From Pyrrhosoma nymphula (taxonomy: Eukaryota > Arthropoda > Insecta > Odonata > Coenagrionidae): a stretch of DNA of 64,000 nt. Location: positions 21,176,596 through 21,240,595 of the forward strand of contig OY754330.1 of assembly GCA_963573305.1 (NCBI GenBank), in the 5' to 3' direction. The translations under genes and the position numbers were made by a program. Position 1 is the first letter of the stretch. The number at the start of each line of letters is the position of its first letter. Under the pieces are notes generated by a model. It was given only the letters and a program-made list of their open reading frames with translations. It was not told the origin of the DNA and ran no database searches. Below, one piece after another: positions 24,455 through 36,779 of the stretch.

Positions 24455-26251
24455 GGACGAGAGATATGAAGTATTCTATTCATACCCAGTTTCGCGGAGT
24501 AGAAGGGATATCAATGATTTAAGATAAACGAAAAACTCTAGTACAGTAAGCCCTTTCGCGCGTGTGGATAAGTTGCATATACAAACATGTACCTCTTTAC
24601 TGTCGCAGATTTTGCGGTCACGGTCATGGGAAACGGCAAAGTACAAATATTGAAATAGAAACGCGATAATTGGCCAATACATTGCGCTTTATGGTCTAAG
24701 AATCAATTTTTTCACACTCAACAGCAAGTAGCCAGAACCACCGCAGCGTAAAGTAAGCTATGAGGGAGGATCTATTTCTGGATTGTGATTGTGATAACCC
24801 GAAGGAAAGATCAATAAACGAGCCTCTTCGATCCGATTTAAACCTCTACTTCATCGTCTGGCTCGTTTAATGACCAAACCTCAAATATTCATCTGTAACT
24901 TTAGTCCTCTAGCCACAAGCTTCTGTGGTTACTTCCAATGAGTGGGTTTAGGGGCACTTCATCCCCTTATTTCTCTCTATCCCCTCATTTAATTCCTTTC
25001 CATTTATTTGCGCATATTTTCCTCCTCCGACCACTTTCACTCATCCCTGTATCAATGTTTTCTCATCGCTCTGTAAATACCCTCCGATGAAATTTTCGCA
25101 ATAGGAGGCCGTTCCCAACTAATATCTAAATCTCTTTTATCTCCACAAAGGGGAACTGGCCAAAATCCCGATCCAAATAAGGAAATGCTCAAACTAAGAA
25201 TAAAAATGGACCTACTCATCTTAGATTAAAATTAGGCTGAATAACGTTTTACGTGCAGGAAGATATTTGTAATATTTCTTCTATTTATTTAGCCATGGTA
25301 AATATTTTCTGGTAAAATTGGAAGGTGCATCTCAAACAGTGAACAGAATATATTATCTGACCGACATTGTAGATTAGCAATAGATATAGCACGGCCTTGA
25401 AGTTTCTCAGGTCTTAATTTTGCACTGTGATATTCTTGTTACAGGTTATAATCGATAATAGAGTGGAATTCATGGCAAACGACTAAACCGACTATTTACA
25501 GAATATCTAATAAAAAGATATTTAGACAAGGGTACCTAGCAGGTGAAGCATCCTTGACCTATCACTGGGGAATTGCGAAGATGAATTGCAAGGATCGAGA
25601 CAATAATTTAAAAGTGCTAACTAGAGTGTTGGAAGACAGATGCCCGAAGAAAAAGATAAATGGACTAACTGGTATGATATTCCGAGACACGACATTTGGG
25701 AGAAGACAACTTTGGGAATCTAAGAGAGAGATGGAGAAGAGCAGCCAAGAAAATCCAGGATAAAATATAAAAGGTAAAGAACTAGAAGACATTACTGCAA
25801 AATAAAGCACATCTCATAGAATTAGCCGTTGGAACAACTGAGATGAGATTAAGATAGAATTCTTACGTGGTTGATGAATTTATGAGATAATTTTGAACTA
25901 TTCCTGGCATATAAAATGGCAACAAATTTTATTAACATTGATTTCAATATAAAGATCTATTAAAACAAAATTTAAAAAAAATATCAACTTCTCCTTAAGC
26001 TGTGACCTGGGGTACTTGATCATTGTTCCCTTGTGTACACTTTAAATATGTTAGTCCAGCTGATTTGCCCTTCAACCATAAATTTCAAATGGTTGGGACA
26101 GAATTTTCTGATGCATAAAATATCTAAATGGTGAGTTCTTAATGAGGTTCCGCCGCGACCGAGTGAGTCAAAACAAATATGTACTAAATTCCACTTTTTG
26201 ATATTTTCGAATAAATTCGACAGTGTCGGGCGATATATGGTGGAACAGCAT
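24455..26251. other. Non-coding stretch
   Basis: A 10-bp inverted repeat TAAACGAGCC/GGCTCGTTTA lies at 24815-24824 and 24860-24869. The short ORF at 25554-25763 plus (K/R/E-rich) has no domain I recognise. The remainder is AT-rich. Confidence 0.5.
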
Positions 26252-26398
26252 TTTAGTACTTAAATAAAACTACAGTAACATGTCAGGTCTGCAGACCTGA
26301 TGATGACGCCCTAAGGAACGTCGAAACACGGGTTGTGTAATATTTACATTAAAAATTAAGTGGAAAGTACAATTACTGTGGTTTGATTTAAGTACTTT
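26252..26398 (+). mobile_element. Short inverted-repeat element enclosing a hammerhead-like core
   Basis: Arms 26252-26278 and 26372-26398 are inverted repeats with about 23 of 27 positions identical (TTAGTACTTAAAT..AAAC.ACAGTAA). Between them lies the hammerhead-like core annotated separately. I infer an element related to Penelope-type retroelements, which are known to carry hammerhead motifs, or a retrozyme-like derivative. No protein is encoded. Confidence 0.55.
26297..26339 (+). ncRNA. Hammerhead-ribozyme-like core, candidate
   Basis: CTGATGA (26297-26303) is followed by one extra T, then stem II GACG/CGTC (26305-26308 with 26319-26322), then GAAA (26323-26326). Stem III is ACAC/GTGT (26326-26329 with 26335-26338, loop GGGTT), followed by A as the cleavage-site base (26339). 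This is the conserved layout of a minimal type I hammerhead. Against it: the bases directly next to the core do not form a stem I. Only the more distant arms (26252-26278 with 26372-26398) pair. Activity is therefore uncertain. Confidence 0.45.
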
Positions 26399-26399
26399 A

Positions 26400-29300
26400 G
26401 ATATTTTGTCAAAAAAATCCTGCTTTCACTGATGAAATGCGTTACCTATAGAAACCCAAAAGTAAGGCACAAAATATGCAGATTATTCCACGAATGTATT
26501 TTAAATGAGCACTCTTTTCCAGCCATAGGAGCCCACTGCAGCGCCATTTCCTACGAATTACCGCATTTTGACTTCAATTACGGCATTAATTCTTCAATAA
26601 CTGGAAAAATAAGGTGGTAAGATTCCTGTATTTTATTTTTATTCAATTTCTCTGGATTATTTCCTTCTTAGAGACAGTTTTCCACGAAAATGGCATTTGT
26701 ATTTCATGGAAAAATACCATTTTCCCCCGTGTTTTTCTCATTCCCCCATTGAACACCATGTAATTTCAAGTTCAATTATAGAATAAAATAGCGTGGAAAG
26801 GTATTATTTTGTTGTTCATATCAGATAGAGGACAAATGTTTCTACAAGTAGACAGAATATGAATAAAATGACATTTCAGTCATTTTACGGTGGAACCACC
26901 GTAAGTATTAAAGTTCGAAAAAAATAAATCGCGGCCCAAATATATATTTCAGAGAGGACCAGGTAGAATATGCTACACTAGAGAAACCGGAGGAGTTTTC
27001 TTTTCCGATCAGCTTGTTTGATGGACACGTCTGGGGTGTCGCCCGCAACAAATGCCACACCCCGCAAACGCCTTTCACACCTTCTCCCTCCGCACATTTC
27101 CCGCGCTCCAACCCAACTTTCCTCCACCCTCATTCTCCACTCCATTAACTTCCTATTTACTCCATTTACCTTTTAACTCTTTTTCAAATGACTGCCTGAG
27201 GCTTGCGTCAACTTTTTACGCAAAGTGACAATATTTTCCCGATAGTTTATTTTGCTTTCCTACCGCTCGACGTTAAAAATCCCCCCCGTCATGATCTAGG
27301 CGTTGAAAGCTATGACATTCTAGGAAGATGTATTTTTTTTTTGGAGAGAACACGTTTGCAGAGAGGAAAAACGTGTTTCGCAGTGATGGTTAAGTTACCA
27401 TGAAAGCAAAAGGATACGTCACGAGAGGATAGATTTATCATTAAAAAAAAGAGTAAACTACTATATTGAAACTGTTTTTCCCACATCACTCCTTCGAAAA
27501 TGGTTCAAAATCTGTGGCACCTTCTCCAAACGCTGTGACTTATAACTTTCCTTGCTGGTCATGTGATTTCGTGATTCAACCAAACGATTTTGCAATCTCA
27601 CCAACCATAATTTTTTCTGTTTTTGAAGGAATACTGCATTCATAATTTCCGTGAGCCATACATTTCAAAATAATATTGTTGCACTTCCCAAAAAGCCACG
27701 CTCTAAGCAATTTAACCGTCAAAAAGAAGTTATCATCGATATCCGAAGGATAAAATGAGAAATCAAAGTAAGTTATTTTTTGGGAAAATGTTTCTCCAGC
27801 GTTTTGCGTATCTGACTCCCAGCTTGGATCACGTCCTTTTTTCATATGCTACCTACTCGCCCCGCGGAGGAAGTTTGAAATATCATATCTTGAAACCTTC
27901 CCTCGCCATTTTCCTCTCCACAACCTTCCATCAACCCTTTCGTCCCTTCACTTTCGCCTCACCCGCTCGCGCCTCGATGTCTTCGACGGGGAAGCAAGCG
28001 GCACTCTCGGGAAAAGCCCATCCCACTCCTCCCACTTCCTCGTCCACCCCACCCCCGCACGAAGGCCTTAAGGGCGCACCTATCCGCACCCTCTTCCCGC
28101 TCCCAATCTCTCAATCTCCTGCTCTTTCTCATGTTTCGCCGCTCCTTTCTCCGCCACCCACCGTGCTTCACCCTCTCCAATCCCTCCTACTCCCTTCCCC
28201 TTCGAGGGAGGGACGCCCTGTCCACCCGTCCTTCTTATTCCACGTCCCAGCCACGTGAAGTCACCAGAAGACGACGGGCCCCGACCGGTACAGGAGGAAA
28301 TTCGCTGCCAATCACACGGCGGGGGTGCATCAAGCACTCACGACAAGGGATGTCCATTCCGTAATGACCGAACGCGGAGTTGTGTCGTGCCGCCGACGCT
28401 CGCTACCACCGGATGGGAAGGAAGGGAAATATTTCATATTTTAGACCGTTTCCCGTTTCCTACCTGCCCGCTCACATTTCCGATACAAGCTGCCTCTGAC
28501 TTTCCTCACTTCTCTCTTATTTCCAAAATATTTCTTATCTTGATTTACTCTCTCCGTTCTTAGTTACCCATAACATAAAACATTAATGCTTTTCAATGGC
28601 ATTACGAATCACTCTTCACCTAACCCTCCATTGATGTAGATCCGAGAGTTAAAATTAACCTATTGGTCGAGTTCCTTTTCTATATTAAATCACTTTTAAG
28701 GGCACATGGATTAAATTAAAAATTATCACTGCAAACTTAATTGTGAGACTTATACGGGAAACAAAATTAACAGTACTCTGCTAACAGTAACTTAGCTAGC
28801 AAAAAAATACTTCAATTATTAATATCTAGCTAGCAACAGTTATTGATTTTCGGCCGCAAAATGAGAGCAGAGCAACTGTCGATGCTCAAAAAGGAAATAA
28901 ATCGTTTTTTGAGAACATGCAAAAGCGTTTTAAGCAATATTTCTGTGCTCAGTGTAATTCACCCAGGGCCATTAACTGCCAAAGAACGCTGAAAATAATG
29001 TTCAACTATTGCATGAGCATATTGGTGAAACTGCATTTTAAAAAACTTGTAAATATGTAAAAACAAAAGGTTAAAGACTTGCATGGCTGCATGAATCGAT
29101 TAAGAGTAGCGAGGAGCACGTTCACACTAGGACAATGCTTTCTACGAAATCATAGGAAAGAAGAGAAGACGAATCGGGAAACGTGAAACAAAATGAAAAT
29201 CCTCCAAAATTCCAATAAAGTCCCTTGTGTCTTAACGCAATAAATTGAAAGCAATGGCTGGGTTGCCGCTATTTTCCAAAATGTATCCGCAGCTGGTACT

Positions 29301-29700
29301 TCCTTATACGGTGCTTTAGATTGCTTTTGCAGTGTTTGTTTCCTAGACTCGCATCTATTGTCCCGCCCGAATGTATACGTTCTATCACTTGCGATTCCGA
29401 GAGGCACGCCCCTCGTGCACGTCATCGTCCTTCTCCAGGTCCAAAAGAGCGAGCTTCTCCAGTCTCCGCGCCATTCGCCACACTTGCTCCATAATCGCCC
29501 AAAAACTCATCTTTCCTCAACTTGCATCCTTTCAGTGTCGCAGACACGTTTTCCGTCATCTGCCGCCGCGAAAAGGGCTTCGGCCCTTTCACTCCTTACG
29601 ATCCCTTCCTACAGCATGAAGGCGAATTTCCCCTCCTTCCGCACCCGTCACTGCCAAGGTAAGTGCGTTGTATCGAATGCGATACGTGATAATCGTGAGA
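26400..29700. other. Non-coding stretch, pyrimidine-rich at 27850-28260
   Basis: 27890-28330 is C/T-rich and GC-rich, giving a 167-aa S/P-rich plus ORF (27755-28258) and several antisense shadows. A splice-donor-like AAGGTAAGT occurs near 29657 at the end of a short open frame, but no partner acceptor or domain supports an exon. The rest is AT-rich. Confidence 0.5.
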
Positions 29701-29860
29701 TTGGTGGCGCCGAGGGTAGAGTTCTAACCTGCGAAGCCAAGGGCCGCGGGTTCGAGTCCCGCTTAGGATTGCTGCTGGTGTTCATCCAACATTTTCTGTT
29801 AGGTACAATCACCAGATGGCATAAGAGGGTGCTTCCGGGGTTGCATAAAATTAAAATTAG
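29701..29860 (+). mobile_element. tRNA-derived SINE (tRNA-like head)
   Basis: A pol III A-box-like TGGCGCCGAGGG (from ~29705) is followed ~45 bp later by a perfect B box GGTTCGAGTCC (29749-29759). The B box sits in a clean T-arm: 5-bp GCGGG/CCCGC stem with a 7-base loop. The 5' part does not pair with the sequence after the T-arm, so there is no acceptor stem and this is not a tRNA gene. A tRNA-unrelated body follows to about 29860; the 3' end is uncertain. Confidence 0.65.
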
Positions 29861-30330
29861 CTTTATCTTAAGAAAAATCGAGCCAGTTGGCTAGCCGACA
29901 CATATGCCAGGCATATTTACACCATATACGTTACAATTCGATATCTAACATCATTCAGAAAATATCTATGGATATTTTGGATGTGTATTTGGATTTTAGA
30001 TAATATGGATGGATGGTTTGGATGTGATATGATGCGAAGTGCGATGGGCGCATGACTTTTTATGCGAAATGTTTTAGAAAAGTGAGACGAAAAATGACAT
30101 TAGGCAATTAAAATTCTTAAGCTGCCATTTCATGCCATTTTTCCAATTTAAATTCGTTCCGCGGGATAGGTCAGGCGATTAAAAGCTAGTGAACGAGGGA
30201 TGGAGAAAATCAACACACTTCAAGGCTTGCATATTAGTGAGGATTATTCGATACTCCGTAACATGCCAAATGTGATATCATTGTGATTTTAGAGCAACGG
30301 ACGATGCCGTGCCAAATGCGATGTCTTGCG
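29861..30330. other. AT-rich spacer, no gene seen
   Basis: ATGGATGGATGG and GATATTTTGGATGTG strings near 29960-30030 give a weakly repetitive look. Nothing recognisable. Confidence 0.5.
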
Positions 30331-30395
30331 ATCTACATCTACAAAATACCCTATAAACCACCTCAAGGGTGTGTGGCAGGGGGTAAGTAGTCACC
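30331..30395 (+). repeat. Dispersed hairpin repeat, copy 2
   Basis: ATCTACATCTACAAAATACC is followed by ACCACCTCAAGGGTGTGTGG and CAGGGGG. It matches the copy at 2196-2261 in order and spacing and is diverged from it. Confidence 0.65.
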
Positions 30396-30402
30396 AACAT
30401 GC

Positions 30403-30431
30403 GTTACACTAAGCCCTAAAGTTAGTGTAAC
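30403..30431. repeat. Perfect 10-bp hairpin
   Basis: GTTACACTAA and TTAGTGTAAC flank a 9-base loop, immediately downstream of the dispersed repeat copy. Confidence 0.8.
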
Positions 30432-32088
30432 TACGACTTATGACGCATTTGCATAACTCGCTAATGCTTGTCACAAGGCGAGGCCTCGTGGGTATATACT
30501 ACACTATAGATATGCTACCTATGTTAGAAACCGTTCGTATTTATGTAACGGACAGAGATTCAAGAGTTATGATGAAAACATGCACGGCATGGTTTACGAT
30601 ACGTACGGCGATACGTGATATCATGTGATATTCGATGAACCGCGTCCTTTTCGCCATGAAAGTACTATCTTAATGCAATCCCACGGAGTAAGAATAAGAC
30701 ACAGTGCTCCTCATGCATCTCTACTCCACCTTTTCCTCGCACCGTCGACCCCACCCCTAATCCTCCCCCTCCCACCTTTTCTCCCCTCCTCTCCAGGGAA
30801 TAAACGTCATGCCACGCCAGCCCCGCAGTCACTCCCCCGGAACTTTCCTCATATCGCCCTCGCAATACGAACACAAGGAAAACCTCCTCCTCCCACGCAT
30901 CATACAAAAGAGTGTACGAACAAAACCTCACCTCTTCTTTCTCCACTCTCCTTGTCCTTGTTCCCTTCGGCGTCCGTCCCTTCCCCTTTCTCTCTCTATC
31001 CTCACGTGCAAGCGGAAGAGGAGAACAAGAAGAGAAGAGGAGATGGAGAAGAATAAGGAGGAGATTGACGGCGGGAGCGCTCTCTATAGAAGACTCGCGT
31101 AGAGGGCGGGCGCGCGAGGAGGGATGAAGAGGTCCATGGATGGAGGGGTGAGAGGGCAGCGAGAGGGAGGACGGAAAATGGAGATATGTAGGAATATCTT
31201 TACTCCGTTGAAGAAAAATCATTCACTAAGGGTATTTTGCTTGAACCGCTCGAAATAATTTCGATCTCGCAACTAAGGATTCACGTGATATAATAATGAA
31301 AGCTTCGAGAATTTGGTGCATTTGAAACAGTCGGATGGATATATTGAGCGTCTGACACGTTATTATGACTCTTATCGAGATATTCGGCTCCATTAACGAT
31401 ATCCCGGTGAAAAAACCCGATCGGATAGGATGAGTGAGATTTTTACGAATTATTCAAATAAACCAAATTCTTGGACCCTTCGTGATTGTGCCACGTGGCT
31501 CCTTAGTCACTTCATCGTAATTATCTCGATCGGTTCAAACACATTCGACTGAAATTCAAACCCCAATCCCTCGATTTTGAACCGAGTACTTCAACCATTA
31601 AAGCCAACCAGGTGTCTTCTTCCAATGAGAATTCCGTACAGAATTTCTTACATTGATGTCACCTCAGCAGATGTCTTAGTTCACAGTGCTTGTATTATAT
31701 GTTTTTAGAGATTTTTTTATTTATCACTGCAGCGTTTTTGAGTCATTTCAATATTTCCTTAGCAAAATTAAGAGCTTAAACCAATCAAGCTTCTCAGTCG
31801 TCGTCCTCTTCCATTGAGAATTCACATTTATATCTAAGCGGGCGACTCCACTCTGACTCCACTAGTGACTGTCGCGGGCACACTCTCAGAGCGTCGAACA
31901 TTTTTCGTTACTTTGCCAAGATGAACGATCTCCGTTCCTCTCCTTTATTTCCTTCCTTTACCTACGGATCCAGTCGTTGACCTGGGGGCATCGAAATGGT
32001 CTGTGATTTCCATTCAGTGAGTGGAGGGAGTGTTTTCCGCAGTGATATCGGGCAAACCCGCGGGTAATGCGAATATTACACGTATATT
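30432..32088. other. Non-coding stretch, pyrimidine/purine-rich at 30720-31170
   Basis: 30720-31010 is C/T-rich and 31010-31170 is GA-rich. The skew creates a 185-aa minus ORF and three plus ORFs in the same place, none with a domain. 31200-32080 shows nothing recognisable. Confidence 0.5.
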
Positions 32089-32510
32089 TTACCTTTTATT
32101 ATCCATCATAGACACTGGGATTTTCACTATAGGCACTGTGACCAATATAGATTTATAGGCAAGATAAGACGGCGTGGCGCCAAGGAAGAAGAAATGTATA
32201 ATCTGCCAAAAAAGCTTTATCGACTCGTAGAATAATAGGTATTATCACTCAGAATTGAAACACTGAGATATCCCCCGGATGTTTAATGAGACAGATTGAC
32301 ACGAGTCTTACCTTTTAATCCATTCTATGCTAGACAGACGGGAATTGAGATTCCCTCTCAATAGGGTCAGTAACAGTGACGCCAAGGAAGAAGAAATGCA
32401 TAATCTGCTAAAAAAAAAGCTCTATCGATTCGTATTATGATGGATATTATCTCTCAGAATTGAAGCACTGAGATATACCCCGGAGGCTTAATGAGACAGA
32501 TGGACACGAG
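32089..32510 (+). repeat. Two-unit tandem duplication (~205-220 bp units)
   Basis: Unit 1 (32089-32307) and unit 2 (32308-32510) both begin TACCTTTTA-T-ATCCAT. Both then contain GCCAAGGAAGAAGAAATG, ATAATCTGC, AAGCT-TATCGA-TCGTA, TATTATC-CTCAGAATTGAA, CACTGAGATAT, CCCCGGA and TTAATGAGACAGAT, and end GACACGAG. Divergence is modest. No coding content. Confidence 0.9.
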
Positions 32511-33780
32511 TAAAAAAATTAAGCAAACTAAATATTAGGTATCACAGTCTATTTATCCAATGTAAAATTTCGTAATGGGACCGGAAAATATCGTAAAATA
32601 TTTCTCTATTTGCGGGAGATACTAAACAATCTTCATGCCCTGGATATGCATCCCCTCAAAGTTGAATATTTATGAATAATAGTCGTTTATATTGTAGTTA
32701 ACTTCTTGACAGGTACGAAAACAATTATAACTTCCATACTTCCGATTAGTCTTGTTTCTTAAAAAATTAATCTACCTGAAGATATAAACCTTAGAAGTGC
32801 GTCCTATATGACCCTATTTTATATGTCCAGGCGAGAGAAAGAATTTTTCGAGTTCATTGGCATTGATGGCTTCCTTCCCACCGATGCTCCATTCGCGCCA
32901 CTGGACACGTAATAGAAGTTAATATAGGGGCTCGTTCGTTTGAAATCGTGTTAGATTCGCTGACGAGTCCCGCCTGCTGAACGAATTGCAGTGACTTTAA
33001 CATGGCAGGGCAGCAGTCGCTCTATCTGGCCAACGGCTTGAATTTTTTTTATTTGTGGAGACGTAATCCACCATTTTTCTCTGTCGGAGACGAAAGATTT
33101 GTGAGCTTCCTCTACTGCCATTCGCAGCTCGAAGCATTCTCCACAGGCGAGCAGCACAATGAATTTTATAGGAACGAAAAATTGCCCTAGACTGAAAAAA
33201 ACAATGGTGTTCTGCATCCTTTTTCTTATTTTTTTGCGAGGAGATATGAGAAGCGTGCTCATCATCATGCCATGATTCATGAGAATACTCCAAGTGTCTC
33301 CTGCAGCACACCTAGCCCGCTCATCGCGGAATATCATCAAATAAAATAAGTTTTCTCTACATTTCAGACTTCTGACGTCAGTGACTGACGCACAAGAGAG
33401 AAGAAATAATTCAAATCCCTCAGTCATAAAAAATATATTACGTCACGAACTCCGGAGAACACCAAGTTTCTTTTTCTATATGGGTTCAATGGACTTCTAT
33501 GCAGGGCAGGTAATTTATATGGAGGCAAATTCTAATGCGCGCTCCTCGTCACATGAGGCTACAAATGAGCATTCCAAGTGTCCGAGGTAGTACACATTTC
33601 CAGGGAATCGCAAAATACCATCGTAAAAATTTAATTAGCATGTCCGATTTCTGAAAATGGAGACCGATACGTAGGAGTAGAAATAGTTCCCATTCTCCTG
33701 TCGCAAGAATTATACTTTGAAGCAGGTATGGTGCACTAACTTCACATTAATTTTTCCAAGAAGGTTTCACAGCCGTAATT
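32511..33780. other. Non-coding stretch
   Basis: The 158-aa minus ORF at 32951-33427 overlaps a 104-aa ORF in another minus frame and shows no domain I recognise. Composition here is not strongly skewed, so it is the least easily dismissed ORF of the window, but nothing supports it beyond length. Confidence 0.4.
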
Positions 33781-33843
33781 TCTAAATGTACATAGTACCT
33801 GTAAGCCGCCGCAAAGGCGTGCGGCAGGGGGTGTTGGGACACC
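33781..33843 (+). repeat. Dispersed hairpin repeat, copy 3
   Basis: GTACATAGTACCTGTAAGCC is followed by GCCGCAAAGGCGTGCGGCAG and GGGGTG. The stem (GCCGC/GCGGC) is conserved relative to copies at 2196 and 30331 although its bases changed (CCAC to CCGC with GTGG to GCGG), a compensatory pattern. Confidence 0.65.
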
Positions 33844-36779
33844 AGTTATAAGAAGGGGAAGGATATCGGAAAAAGTAATCGAAGGGGGAAAAGGATGAAA
33901 GTGTACTGTTTGTTAAGAAAGAATCTCAGTGTTTCGTTCTGTTTTTGCTTTATTCACTAATGAAGCGAGGAAAGAAGGAATTTTCGCACACATCAGTCCG
34001 CAGCACTAGAGATACAGTGTGGGGTTGGAATAATATTCACCTCGTCACCCTGAAACACTCTGCGCAAGACTCGCATCGCGAAGGGAAATAGGATGCCCAT
34101 TTGTCGTCACATAATTTTTCATAGGAGTTATCGGAGTTCCTGATGCAGCGCATCTCTCCAGAAAATCACGGGAGAAGGACAAAAGCATATAAATTACTTG
34201 CTGCATGTCAGATTTCGAACACCAAAGATTTCATTTTGAATTAAAAGGTTAAACTTTGTTTTTTTACATTAAATTTTAATTTTCACGACCATGGTTTCGA
34301 CGGTGAAAAATGAATAGCAAGTTCCATAAAGTTAATCCTAAAAACCACCAACTTCATCAAAGACTTGACTTGTAACAGTGAAAAAACAAATTCAAATTCT
34401 CTTGCGGAAAAAAAATATACATTTAAGCACAAGTCTGCTCGCTCTACGTTCTTTTTTTCTTCCGTGAGGGTTTAACGGCCGCTCGCGGGGCGATGGACAT
34501 TCATTGGGTGGAAGAGCCGGAGAGAGAGAGTTGGGAGGCTGGTGGTGAGAGTCCAGGCTGGACTTTCGACTCGGCATTTTGAAGCCTCGCGCAGTCGGGC
34601 GATGTGCAAGGGGTGAGAGGAAGAGAACACACGGGAGAGCAGGGACGCCGAAAAGGACCGGAAAAGGCGTCGAGTGGGGTCACGCGGGTCGACTTGGGAC
34701 ACTCCATGAAAACTAACTGCTCGCTCGCCTCGTTCGGAATAAAAGTCCGCAGTAGCGGCGGCGGAAGGTGCACGGTTGGGACGACGACGGGTGGACGCGG
34801 GACGAGTGGGCCATGGCGAATTAATGTGAATCCCTCCCGCTCTCTCTGTCTCCGAGCACTCGAAAAACGGAATCTGGGAGCGATGCACGCAGCCGGGTAA
34901 AGAGGGCGGACGGAGCCTTTGAAGAATTGAGAGATTCGTACGGACGTCCCGCCGCTCGCTCTCGTCTCACGCTCCGGGAACCGACGCACGATGCTACGTG
35001 CGGAGTTGCTGGGTGGGTTGGCGAACTTTTTCGAGCCGTTGCTATTTCCCTCCCTGACTTTTTACGGCAACCCCATCGAGGAATAAACGGTGAAGAGGGC
35101 AAAAAAGAGCAATCACGATATCCGTCTCGAGAAAAAGAACCCATTCTGAAGATCACGGTCACACGCAGGGGACCATCAAATTTTTGCCACGCGCAATTAC
35201 TCGCAGATATACGGTGAAAGTAGTTTCATAAAAATTCAGCATTCCTCGAATATTCTCCTTCCATAAATGTCAAACTATCTCCATATTTAAAGATATCCGA
35301 AAAGAGGATAAAGAAAATTGCTATAACATACATAAAACCTACTGAGAGCCATCCATCATATTTTTGTAACATTCCATGTCCACTTTCTCGTATGAAAATT
35401 ACATTAACTTATTATACATTCATAATTTCACAAGAAAAGGCAAGAATTGAGGAAAATCAGGGAAAAACTGCGCTTTTTAAAAGGATTTTATTCTTTTATT
35501 TGTCAATTGAAGAAAACTAAATTTACTCACATTAAACTTTAAGAAATCTCACCTACATTTCATGATCAAATATATTTTAAAAATCAAGTTTAAAATGACT
35601 AATCATAAGGCAGTTCATTTCATATTCTAACTGATATAGTTTCAGCAGCGCAAATATTTTGATGATTATTAAGAACCATCAACTCATTGTGTAATATATC
35701 GCATTTGACAGTGAATTGAACAGTATAAATAAATTGAAAAACAGTGATTTAAATTAATTTTTTTAGAATGTGATTGGAAATAAGGCGACTGGATGAAATC
35801 AAGAGCGAACCACGTAGATGAGGGGCAAGGAGACTGGGGGCGTGTAGTATTCTAATGCTCGACTGGAAGGATGAATGTAAAAATTAACAAATGTAGGGAG
35901 ATTACTACAATATTGCATCTGAAGTATGTAATATAGACTTTTGATTTAGAGCGATGGAAAAGATATCTCGTAGATATCACGTCGGTATTGGATGTTTTAT
36001 TAGGTTTATTTACTTCGGTAAGTATCGGCTTAGGCGAACACCTCATTTCATTGAGCATGCTTGCTCAGCACGATTCAATGCCCATTAAAGTTTTTTTACA
36101 CTACAAAGAGTTGCGTCAACACCTTTTCGTTACCACTGCGTTGCTAACGGACGTTCCTTCCATGTAAACAAAGCACACCGCATGATACGGAACACAAAAT
36201 ATTGTAGATGAAACAGGGAGTCGTGAAAGGTTTGCATATAGCTGTCTGAATCTATATGATACTTGAATGCTGGAGCCACTTTGGAGGGAAATGTGCTTTT
36301 ATGCTCTCTCTGGAGAGATGCACATGAAACTCGTTGAGAAGAAATCGTGAAAAGAAATGTCAGGCCGTATAAGGAAAATCGATGTGGCTGTTTACCTCTT
36401 TGGGAGATAGAAGGGTGGACCTCGATCAAAGGTCATGGGAATCCTTGCCCTGCATTTCCCTTATTACCTCCTTTCAACGGGGAGCAAGAGGATTGAAGTG
36501 ATTCCTTCAGAAGACTTCTATAAGGAGCTTTGAAAAAAGTCTCTTTGTTGCGAATATCGATGAGAGCCCTTCGTTTATATACCGCAATCCTTTTTGCTCT
36601 CACAGGCTTTACCATCTCATACGCCTTTATTCACGAATATCTGGCAGAGACGGTGATGATCATAGTGCAAATTTTGAAAGATGACTGATCTCTTAGTAAA
36701 AAAGTTGACATGACTTGTTTTCCTACACCGCGTGGTACTGTATTTTAGAATATGAATAAATACAAATTTAAAATAATCG
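33844..36779. other. Non-coding stretch with a GC-rich island 34460-35080
   Basis: 34460-35080 is CpG- and GC-rich and carries ORFs of 96-162 aa on both strands, all arginine/serine/proline-rich with no domain. The island could be promoter-associated, but no transcript evidence can be read from the sequence. 35200-36780 is AT-rich. Confidence 0.45.

Noticed and set aside
29640..29665. Splice-donor-like AAGGTAAGT after a short open frame
   Set aside because: A single donor match without an acceptor, domain or conservation is expected by chance in 64 kb.
29701..29765. True tRNA gene
   Set aside because: A and B boxes and the T-arm are good, but no acceptor stem can form and the anticodon arm is poor.
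30665..31222. 185-aa minus-strand ORF
   Set aside because: Antisense of a C/T-rich then GA-rich tract; low complexity and no domain.
32951..33427. 158-aa minus-strand ORF as a possible exon
   Set aside because: Less skewed in composition, but a second minus frame is open over the same bases and no motif or homologous family is recognised; kept only as a note.
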